From the NCBI RefSeq assembly GCF_900090325.1, contig NZ_FMHW01000002.1:1674001-1738000 (forward strand): a stretch of 64,000 nt of DNA, written 5' to 3'. Origin of the DNA: Micromonospora pallida. Lineage in GTDB: Bacteria; Actinomycetota; Actinomycetes; Mycobacteriales; Micromonosporaceae. Shown in pieces: positions 15,543-22,830 of the stretch. Below the pieces are notes generated by a model that was not told the DNA's origin, ran no database searches, and saw only the letters and a program-made list of their open reading frames with translations. Both the position numbers and the translations under genes were made by a program. Within the stretch, counting starts at the first letter, position 1. Each line of letters starts with the position of its first letter.

Positions 15543-16369
15543 CGGCCCTGGCGGGTGCCGGCCTGCCGGCGGGTGTGGACCTCGCGGCCGTGGTCGCGGA
15601 GCAGCCGGACCCGCTGGTCTTCGCCACCGTCTCCGGCGCGCACCTGTACGGCTTCCCCTCCCGGGACTCCGACGTGGACCTGCGCGGTGTGCACCTGCTG
15701 TCGGTGGCCGCGCTCGTCGGGCTGGGCGAGCCGGCGCAGACCCGTACCGCGATGTGGCACCGCGACGGGGTCGAGATGGATCTCGTCACCCACGATCTGC
15801 GGAAGTTCGTCCAGCTCATGTTGCGGCGCAACGGCTACGTGCTGGAACAGCTGTTGTCGCCACTGGTGGTGCACACCTCGCCGGTGCACGCGGCGCTGGT
15901 CGAGCTGGCACTGGGGGTGCTCACCCGGCACCACGGGCACCACTACCGCGGCTTCGCTGCCACCCAGCGCCGGCTGTTCGACCGTACCGGTGAGCTGAAA
16001 CCGTTGCTGTACGCCTTCCGGGCGCTGCTGACCGGCGTCCACCTGATGCGCGCCGGCCGGGTGGTGGCGCACCTGCCGACCCTGCTCGACGCCGAGCCGG
16101 CCCCGGCGTACCTGGCCGACCTGATCGCGGCGAAACGTACCGCCGAACACGGCGCCCTCGGTGACCTGGTCGGGCGGGACGTCCTCGGCCGGGACCTCGA
16201 CGCGCTGGCGGCCCGGCTGGATCAGGCGCAGCAGGACACCCGGCTTCCCGAGCAGCCGTCTGGGTCGCGGGAACTCGACGACCTCGTGGTCTCGGCCCGA
16301 CTGGCGGATCCCCGGCACCACCCCCCGGAAGCCCCCGTCTCCCGTACCGGGGAACGCCGAGCGGGCTGA
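15539..16369 (+). CDS. Predicted nucleotidyltransferase (RlaP-like), copy 2
   Basis: A 276-residue paralogue of the preceding gene. It starts with GTG 15539 inside the GTGA overlap. The core reads VSGAHLYGFPSRDSDVDLRGVHLL, retaining both metal-binding Asp (DSDVD), while the GSR is changed to SGA. It shares the central block (EQLLSPLVVHTSPVHAAL) and the helical part (YAFRALLTGVHLM) with copy 1. Because the two are cotranslated, they may form a heterodimer. Confidence 0.75.
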   Translation: MTALAGAGLPAGVDLAAVVAEQPDPLVFATVSGAHLYGFPSRDSDVDLRGVHLLSVAALVGLGEPAQTRTAMWHRDGVEMDLVTHDLRKFVQLMLRRNGYVLEQLLSPLVVHTSPVHAALVELALGVLTRHHGHHYRGFAATQRRLFDRTGELKPLLYAFRALLTGVHLMRAGRVVAHLPTLLDAEPAPAYLADLIAAKRTAEHGALGDLVGRDVLGRDLDALAARLDQAQQDTRLPEQPSGSRELDDLVVSARLADPRHHPPEAPVSRTGERRAG

Positions 16370-16465
16370 TCCTGGCCGGTCAGATGCGTGCCGTCGCTTG
16401 AATGTCGGTGGGGCGGGGGAGGATGCTGTATTGACATCCACAAATTTCGATCAGTGGAGGTCCGT

Positions 16466-17329
16466 ATGCGTCGTTCCCCGTTCCTCGCCCTCCTCGCGGC
16501 GGTGCTGCTCCTCGTCGCGCCGACGGCTGCCCAGGCCCGACCTGCCGCTCCCGACGCCGTCGACCCGGCCCGGGCGGCGGCGGTCCTCGCCGAGGTCCGC
16601 ACTGCCGGCACGGCCTGGGTGCTCGATCCGGCCACCGGCCGGATGACCCTCACCGTCGACGACACCGTCGGCGCCGCGGAGCTGGCCACCCTGCGCGCGA
16701 CCGCGGCCCGGGCCGGCGCGGTGCTGCGCCACGAACCGGGCCGGCTGACCACTCTCATCGCCGGCGGCGAGGCGATCTACGCCAGTGGCGGCGGACGCTG
16801 CTCGCTCGGCGCGAACGTCCACCGGGGTACCACCTGGTACTTCGTCACCGCCGGGCACTGCACCAACGTCGGCAGCGCCTGGTACGCCAACCCCGGCGGG
16901 ACCCCGCTCGGCACTCGCGCCGGCAGCAGCTTCCCGGGCAACGACTACGGCATCGTCCAGTACACCAACACCTCGATCGCCCACCCGAGCGCGGTCTACA
17001 CCTACCCCGGCCTGCTGCCCATCAACAGCGCCGGCAATCCCTACGTCGGCCAGCGGGTCTGCCGCAGCGGCTCGACCACCGGCGTTCGGTGCGGCAGCGT
17101 CACCGCCCTGAACGCGACGGTGAACTACGCCGAGGGCTCGGTGTTCGGCCTGATCCGTACCAACATCTGCGCCGAGCCGGGCGACAGCGGCGGCCCGCTC
17201 TACGACCCCGCCACCGGCCGGATCCTCGGGATCCTCTCCGGCGGCAGCGGCAACTGCACCACCGGCGGCACCACCTACTACCAGCCGATCATGGAGATCC
17301 TCTCCGCGTACGGCCTGACCCTCCCGTGA
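16466..17329 (+). CDS. Secreted S1 serine protease (streptogrisin/alpha-lytic type)
   Basis: A 287-residue pre-pro-protease. ATG 16466 has a GTGGAGG ribosome site. The signal peptide ([19 protein letters not shown]) ends near residue 24, followed by a short propeptide of about 75 residues and a mature domain of about 185 residues. The catalytic triad is visible: His131 (TAGHC), Asp160 (NDYGIV) and Ser241 (GDSGGP). Paired Cys flank His131 and Ser241. The short propeptide matches streptogrisin A/B-like enzymes. It would be exported and self-processed outside the cell. Confidence 0.92.
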   Translation: MRRSPFLALLAAVLLLVAPTAAQARPAAPDAVDPARAAAVLAEVRTAGTAWVLDPATGRMTLTVDDTVGAAELATLRATAARAGAVLRHEPGRLTTLIAGGEAIYASGGGRCSLGANVHRGTTWYFVTAGHCTNVGSAWYANPGGTPLGTRAGSSFPGNDYGIVQYTNTSIAHPSAVYTYPGLLPINSAGNPYVGQRVCRSGSTTGVRCGSVTALNATVNYAEGSVFGLIRTNICAEPGDSGGPLYDPATGRILGILSGGSGNCTTGGTTYYQPIMEILSAYGLTLP

Positions 17330-17334
17330 CCGCG

Positions 17335-17371
17335 ACGCCCCGCTTCCCGCACTATCGGGGAAGCGGGGCGT
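17335..17371. terminator. Strong hairpin terminator between convergent genes
   Basis: A perfect 14-bp stem ACGCCCCGCTTCCC/GGGAAGCGGGGCGT with a 9-nt loop lies 6 bp after the protease stop and 25 bp from the stop of the convergent SH3-like gene. It can serve both directions. Confidence 0.8.
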
Positions 17372-17395
17372 GGTGCGGTCCGGAGGGTTAGCGGG

Positions 17396-17686
17396 TCAGC
17401 AGAACCAGCCGTCCTGGACCCAGCCGCGTCGGTTGATGTTGCCGTAGGCGAAGCCGTAGATGTAGCCACCGCTGCGGGGGCCCTCGACGAGGAAGGTCTG
17501 TCCCCGGTAGAGGGTGCCCATCCAGGCGCCGACCGGTTCGGTGCGGACGAACAGGTCGTTGGCGCAGACCGTCTCCCGCTCGCCGATGGTGCCGTACGCC
17601 GCCGAGGCGGCCGTGGGGGTGAGGGCGACCGTGGCGACCACCGCCGCGACGGTCGCGCCGATCCGGCGGGCTACGGGGTTCACCAT
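17396..17686 (-). CDS. Small secreted SH3-like protein
   Basis: A 96-residue protein. Its ATG (17686) overlaps the stop of the upstream gene by 7 bp. The N-terminal signal peptide (RRIGATVAAVVATVALTPT, then AASA) ends near residue 29. The mature ~67 residues look like a bacterial SH3 domain (LFVRTEPVGAWMGTLYRGQTFLVEG), with two Cys, one of them the C-terminal residue. It is probably exported and may bind cell-wall material. It forms an operon with another tiny secreted protein. Confidence 0.7.
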   Translation of the reverse strand: MVNPVARRIGATVAAVVATVALTPTAASAAYGTIGERETVCANDLFVRTEPVGAWMGTLYRGQTFLVEGPRSGGYIYGFAYGNINRRGWVQDGWFC

Positions 17687-17997
17687 GAGTCGTACCCTCC
17701 GATGCACTCGTACCGCAGGTAGCCCCAGTCGTTGGGGCCGAAGTCGAAGGAGGCGGCCCAGCCGTTGTAGACCGGGTGCGAGCCGGGGGTGTGGCCGATC
17801 TTGTCCCCGTAGTAGAGGACGCGCTTCAGCCCGGACGGGCCGGTGGAGGAGTTGTAGTTGGCGTAGAAGCTGGCGCTCTGGCACACGACGATGGCGTGCC
17901 GGGGCACCACAGCTGCCTGGGCGGCGGGGGCGCCGAGCGGGATGGTCAGCGCGCCGGCCGTCAGGGCGGCGGCGAGCCGCAGTCTCGATGTCGTCAT
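17680..17997 (-). CDS. Small secreted protein with SH3-like features
   Basis: A 105-residue protein with a signal peptide (LRLAAALTAGALTIPLG, cleavage near AQA-A, residue 28). The mature part contains VLYYGDKIGHTPGSHPVYNGW and ends FGPNDWGYLRYECIGGYDSW, with two Cys. The length and YGDKI...W pattern resemble a divergent bacterial SH3 domain, similar to the downstream gene. It is first in a two-gene minus-strand unit. Function unknown. Confidence 0.65.
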   Translation of the reverse strand: MTTSRLRLAAALTAGALTIPLGAPAAQAAVVPRHAIVVCQSASFYANYNSSTGPSGLKRVLYYGDKIGHTPGSHPVYNGWAASFDFGPNDWGYLRYECIGGYDSW

Positions 17998-18109
17998 CAG
18001 GGCCTCCGATCAGCGACGACGGTTCGCCCATGCTACCAATGCAATCGATAAACTTGAATGGCGTCCCTGATTGGCCGGTCGCCGACGGCACGGCGATCGG
18101 CCCGACCGG

Positions 18110-20134
18110 TCACGCTCCCCGCCGGGCCCCACGTGCCCGGCCCATCTGCCGCCGGGCCTCCTGCCGGGCCTGCGCCTGCCGCTCGGCCGCCGTCAGGCCG
18201 TCGGGCGCTGGCGGGTCCGTCGGTGTGGGCGCCACGAGTGGCGTCGAGAGATGCGCTGCCATGTCACGGATGGTCGGCAGGCGGAACAGGTCGACCACGT
18301 CGACCTCCCGGTCGAACGCCCGCCGCAGCAGTCCACTCAACCTGATCATCAGGAGTGAGTCCCCGCCCGCGTCGAAGAAGTTCCGGTCGGCCTCCACCCG
18401 TCGGCGCAGCACCGTCGTCCAGGCTTCCGCCACCGCCCGTTCGGCCGCGCCGGACGCCTGCGCCGCCCGGCCGGGTCCGTCGGCGGCTGGCCGGTCCCGG
18501 TCCGTCCGCCCGGCCTGCTCGTCCCGCCCAGCCTGCCGGGTCGGCTCGTCCTGCGCAGCCCGCCCGGTCTGCGCTGCCCGGTCGACTCGTTCGGCTCGGG
18601 CGGCGGCGCCGAGCAGCGCGCGGCGGTTGACCTTGCCCGACGGCAGCAGGGGCAGCGCGTCCAGCACGAGCACCCGGTCCGGCCGGAGCCGTGCCGGCAG
18701 CAGCCCGGCCAGGTCGGACCGCAACCCGGCGGTGCCGGGTGCCGGGACCTCCGCCGCGACCAGTTCGCCGGATGCCGGAACCACCGCCGCGACCAGCTCG
18801 CCGGTGGGGGAGCCGACCACGGCGGCGTCGGCGATCCCCGGATGCCGGCGCAGCGCGGCCTGCGCCTCGACCGGCGGCGCCGGTTCTCCGTCCCGCCGGG
18901 AGCAGTCGTCGAGGCGACCCACCCACCGCAGGACACCGTCGGCGTCGCGCCGGACCAGGTCGTCGGTGGCGACCATCCGCTGACCCGGGGTGGCGGCGAA
19001 CGGGTCGGGCAGGTAGCGCTCCGCCGTCAGGGACGGCTGGCCGTGGTAGCCCCGGGTCACCGCGCCACCGCCGAGGTGCAGCCGGCCGACCACGCCCGTA
19101 GCCACCGGCCGCAGCGCGTCGTCCAGCACGTACGGGGTGGTGTCGGCGCGGGCCGCGCCGAGCGCCCAGGGGTCGTCCGTACGGTGGGTGCCGGCCAGCA
19201 CCGGCCCGCCGGTCTCGGCCGCGCCCCACGCCGACCAACAGGTCACGGCCGACGGCACGGGACCGGTGACCGGACCGCCGGTGACCAGCAGCGCGGTGGT
19301 GTCCCCGACCGGGCTGGCCTCCCCGACCGGGGCGGGCAACCCGATCCGGACACTCGGGGCGGCAGCCGTCGAGGTCGACCCGACGGCCGTCGCCCCGGCA
19401 GCGTCCATCAGCGCCGCGTCACCGTCCACCAGCACCGCATCACCGTCCACCAGCGCCGTCCCGCCGACGGCCAGCGGCGCGAGGAATTGGCAGAGGGCGA
19501 GGTGACCGTCCAGCGGCGCGTCGACCCGTACGCCGGCGAAGGTGCCGGTCGGCCAGCCGTCCACCAGCCAGTCCACCAGGCCGGCGAGGTTGCCGTGGGT
19601 CACCACCACCGGCCTCGGCTCCTCCTCCACCCCGGCCGAGTGGACGACCACCGCCGCCCGGTCGGCAGGCCAGTCGGGGGGTGGGAGAGCGACGGGCGTC
19701 GCCGGCATCGCGTCCACCATGGTCACCGGCACGTCGAACGCCGCGCACTCCACCGTCGCCGCCGTCACCAGGACCGTGACCAGCCCCGCGTCCAACGCCT
19801 GGAGACGCAGTCGCATCCGCGCCGCCGCCGGGTCCAGCGGCACCGCCGTCCCGCCCGCCCACAGCACCCCGAGCAACGCCGCCACCAGCTCGGGCGACCG
19901 GGGCAGGCAGATTCCCACCGGTGACTCGGCGACCACGCCGCGCCCGCGCAGCACCCCGGCGATCGCCCCGGCCCGGGCGACCAGGTCGCCGTACTCCAGA
20001 CACCCGGCGGCGGCGCGGACCGCCACGGCCCGGGGCGTACGGTCGGCGTGGGCCGCGACGCGGGCGAGCAGGCCAGGCCCGGTCGCGGACGTCGTACCCG
20101 CTCCGTCCCCACGGTCGCGGCCGCCGCCGGTCAC
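18110..20134 (-). CDS. NRPS protein: degenerate adenylation domain plus carrier (T) domain
   Basis: A 674-residue protein starting with GTG in a GTGA overlap with the upstream C-domain gene. Residues ~20-500 align with an adenylation domain, but the core motifs are lost. The A3 P-loop (normally SGSTGxPKG) reads VHSAGVEEEPRPVVVTHGNL. A7 is MVATDDLVRRDADG and A8 is GRLDDCSRRDGE. The A10 lysine motif LPSGKVNRRAL is kept. A Pro/Arg-rich linker leads to an intact T domain (FFDAGGDSLLMIRL, Ser593). The A domain is therefore probably inactive, and the T domain would have to be loaded in trans or by the preceding C domain. There is no thioesterase at the C-terminus, which ends in an Arg/Gln-rich tail. 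Confidence 0.85.
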   Translation of the reverse strand: MTGGGRDRGDGAGTTSATGPGLLARVAAHADRTPRAVAVRAAAGCLEYGDLVARAGAIAGVLRGRGVVAESPVGICLPRSPELVAALLGVLWAGGTAVPLDPAAARMRLRLQALDAGLVTVLVTAATVECAAFDVPVTMVDAMPATPVALPPPDWPADRAAVVVHSAGVEEEPRPVVVTHGNLAGLVDWLVDGWPTGTFAGVRVDAPLDGHLALCQFLAPLAVGGTALVDGDAVLVDGDAALMDAAGATAVGSTSTAAAPSVRIGLPAPVGEASPVGDTTALLVTGGPVTGPVPSAVTCWSAWGAAETGGPVLAGTHRTDDPWALGAARADTTPYVLDDALRPVATGVVGRLHLGGGAVTRGYHGQPSLTAERYLPDPFAATPGQRMVATDDLVRRDADGVLRWVGRLDDCSRRDGEPAPPVEAQAALRRHPGIADAAVVGSPTGELVAAVVPASGELVAAEVPAPGTAGLRSDLAGLLPARLRPDRVLVLDALPLLPSGKVNRRALLGAAARAERVDRAAQTGRAAQDEPTRQAGRDEQAGRTDRDRPAADGPGRAAQASGAAERAVAEAWTTVLRRRVEADRNFFDAGGDSLLMIRLSGLLRRAFDREVDVVDLFRLPTIRDMAAHLSTPLVAPTPTDPPAPDGLTAAERQAQARQEARRQMGRARGARRGA

Positions 20135-21600
20135 CGGTCGACCTCGTCGTCCGGCGGCGTCGGCAGCTCCGCCATCGGCCGGTCGGGCGTCGCGACCGCC
20201 CCGTGCAGCAGCAGGTCCAACTGCTGCCACATCCGCTCGATCGTCGCGGCGGTGAACAGGTCGGCATTGTACTCGATCATGCCGTAGAGGCTGTCCTCGC
20301 CGGCCTCGTCGAAGTAGCCGATGCTCAGGTCGATGGTGACCGTCTGCTTCTCCAGCATCAGCGGCTCCAGCTCGAGGCCCGCCATCGTCAGCGGAGCCTC
20401 GTGCCGGAAGTCGACCATGATGAAGGCCACCCGGTAGAGGGCGCCGAGTCCCACGCCCCGGCCGACGTTCAGCTCGTCGAGGATCACGCCGATCGGGATG
20501 TCGTGGTGATCGAGGGCGCCGGTCATGGTCCGGCGGGCGGCCGCCACCAGCTCCCGGAACGTCAGCTCCGACCGGACGGTGGTCCGCAGCGGCAGCATGG
20601 TCAGGAAGAGCCCCATCAGCGGCTCGGTCTCCGCCCGCCGGCGGGTGGACGAGTTGGTGCCCACCACCACATCCTCCGCGCCGGTGAGCCGGTGCACCAG
20701 GAACTTCCAGACCGCGAGGAGCACCACGTTCAGCGTGGTCCGTTCCTCGTGGGCGAACCGGCGCAGCTCCTCGGTCAGCTCCGGCGACAGCCGGAAGTAG
20801 CGCTGGCCGGACCGGTTGGTGGCGCCCCGCCGCTCGGGGTGGTCGGTCGGCAGTTCCCGCGCCGGTGGCACGTCCGCCAACTGGCGCCGCCAGTACGGCA
20901 GGTGCCGGACCCGGACCTCCCGCTCGATCCACTGCGGCTGCCACTCGGCGTAGTCGCCGTACTGGATCGGCAGCGGCGGCGGCTCGTACGTCCCGCCCTC
21001 GACGTAGGTGCGGTAGAAGCCGGCCACCTCCTGCCCGAAGATGCCCATCGACGCCCGGTCCCAGATCATGTGGTCGAAGATGCGGACCAGCACCTGCTCG
21101 TCGTCGGTGAGCCGGATCAGCAGCATCCGCAGCAACGGGCCGACGCCCATGTCGAACGGCCGGTTGCCCTCCGCGCGCGCCTCCTGCCACATCCGCTCCT
21201 CCCGCTGGTCGGCCGGCAGGTCGCGCAGGTCGATCGTCGGGATGGTGAACGGCAGGTGCGGGTGGACCACCTGCACCGGTTGGTCGCCGTCCAGTTCGTA
21301 CGTGCTCCGCAGCACCTCGTGCCGGGCCATCACGGCGTGCACCGCGCGGGTGAGGGCGTCCAGGTCCAGCCGGCCGCGCAGCCGCCACGCCGACGGCACG
21401 TTGTGCGCCGGATCGTGCGGCAGACGCTGCCGGTGCAGCCAGACCCGATCCTGGGCGTCGGTGAGCCGGGCCCGGTCCCGCCGGGCGCGGCGCGGAATGG
21501 CACCCACGCCCACCATGGCCTGCCGGTCGGCGAGGCGACGGTCCAGCAGCGCCCGCTGCGCGGGGGTGAGCCGCTCCAGTCGGGCCGACAGGTCAGTCAT
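20131..21600 (-). CDS. Free-standing NRPS condensation domain
   Basis: A 489-residue single C domain. The usual HHxxxDG motif reads DHMIWDR (176-182); the second, catalytic His (His177) and Asp181 are kept, while the first His is Asp and the Gly is Arg. Other landmarks (TDAQDRVW, MARHEVLRSTY, YGDYAEWQ, VGTNSSTRRR, FLTMLPLRT) are present. The first 25 residues (LERLTPAQRALLDRRL) look like the linker helix that precedes C domains within larger NRPS chains, so the gene probably split from a multidomain parent. Its ATG overlaps the stop of the monooxygenase gene by 8 bp. Confidence 0.88.
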   Translation of the reverse strand: MTDLSARLERLTPAQRALLDRRLADRQAMVGVGAIPRRARRDRARLTDAQDRVWLHRQRLPHDPAHNVPSAWRLRGRLDLDALTRAVHAVMARHEVLRSTYELDGDQPVQVVHPHLPFTIPTIDLRDLPADQREERMWQEARAEGNRPFDMGVGPLLRMLLIRLTDDEQVLVRIFDHMIWDRASMGIFGQEVAGFYRTYVEGGTYEPPPLPIQYGDYAEWQPQWIEREVRVRHLPYWRRQLADVPPARELPTDHPERRGATNRSGQRYFRLSPELTEELRRFAHEERTTLNVVLLAVWKFLVHRLTGAEDVVVGTNSSTRRRAETEPLMGLFLTMLPLRTTVRSELTFRELVAAARRTMTGALDHHDIPIGVILDELNVGRGVGLGALYRVAFIMVDFRHEAPLTMAGLELEPLMLEKQTVTIDLSIGYFDEAGEDSLYGMIEYNADLFTAATIERMWQQLDLLLHGAVATPDRPMAELPTPPDDEVDR

Positions 21601-22830
21601 GCGCGGACTCCTCCGAACTCTGGTAACGGTTACGCAGGTCGGCGAGGTGGCGCAGACCGTCGCGTACGGTGTCGGGCGACAGGCCGAAGTCGACCAGGCA
21701 GGCGACCTCGTCGACCCCGACGTCGACCAGGTCCTCCACCAGGGCCTCGCACTTGTCGGGCGTGCCGAGCAGCGCCAGCGACTGGAAGTAGCGTTCGAAG
21801 GTGGCGTCGAGCATCGCCGCGCGGGCGTCGTCGTCGAGCGCGCTGAACCCGCCCTCGATGCCCTGGTGCTGCCGCAGGAACGTGCCGAGGTAGTCGATCA
21901 ACGGCTTCCGGACCAGCCCGCGGACCTCCTCGTCGCTGGGGCCGAGGAAGGTGTGCACCATCGTGGTGACCGTGCCGGCGTCCGGGTCGTGCCCGCCCGC
22001 CGCCCGGGCCGCCCGGTACGCGGTGATCTTCTCACCGAGCTCCACCAGCCGGTGCCCGATCACGCCGGTCAGGATGTTCGCCCCGATCGCGCCGGCCCGC
22101 TCGAACGTCTCCACCGATCCCGCCGCCGAGACCCAGACGGGGAGTTTCGGCTGCAACGGCCGGGGCAGCGTACGGACCGCCCGGACGCTGCCGTCGGGGC
22201 GGGACACGTCGATGGTCTCCCCGGCCCAGAGCCGCTGGATGGTCTCGATGGCCTCGAACATGGCGTCCTTGCGCCGGGGGAACCCGTCGGGTCCGCCCGG
22301 GGCGAGGACGAAGTCGTCCGGATGCCAGCCGGAGGCGGCCGAGACGGCCGCCCGCCCGCCGGAGAGGTTGTCCACCACCGCCCACTCCTCGGCGACCCGC
22401 ACCGGGTGGTGCAGCGGCAGGACGACGCTGCCGGCCCGCAGCTGCACCCGCCGGGTGATCACCGCCAGCGCCGCCGCGAGCAGCGACGGGTTCGGGTAGA
22501 GGCCACCGAAGTCGACGAAGTGCCGCTCGGGCACCCAGACCGCGGCGAAGCCGTGCTCGTCGGCGAACCGGGCGCAGTCCAGCAGGAGCCGATACTTCTC
22601 CCCGTCCTGGGTGGAGCCGTCCCCGGAGAAGAAGAACAGGCTGAACGCCATCCGGCTGGTGGGGCGTCGCCGCCGGCCCGGCTGGGCTGCGGCGCGGGCC
22701 GTCGGGGCGGCCAGCTCGGGCGGCAGGCTGACGGCGCGGGCCCGCATCGCCTGCTCCAGGGCAGCCCGACGTTCGGGGAGAGGGCGGCGAGCCGCCGGTT
22801 CAGGTCCGCCACCGAGGGACGCTCAGCCAT
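21593..22830 (-). CDS. MupA/Atu3671-type luciferase-like FMN monooxygenase (1-nt frameshift near start)
   Basis: A flavin-dependent monooxygenase of the kind embedded in or next to NRPS/PKS modules. The core is intact (SLFFFSGDGSTQDGEKY, WVPERHFVDFGGLYPNPS, SAASGWHPDDF, WVSAAGS). The natural start is ATG 22830, which overlaps the PKS stop by 8 bp and encodes MAERPSVADLNRRLAALSP. The frame then breaks: one extra C in the run at 22775-22778 (plus-strand G's) would continue with ERRAALEQAM and join the main frame. As given, only an internal ATG at 22747 without a clear ribosome site reads the main 384-residue frame. It would hydroxylate or oxidise a carrier-bound intermediate. Confidence 0.82.

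Noticed and set aside
16431..16465. TTGACA at 16431-16436 as the promoter of the S1 protease gene
   Set aside because: It lies only 35 bp before the start codon and no acceptable -10 hexamer follows at 16-18 bp.
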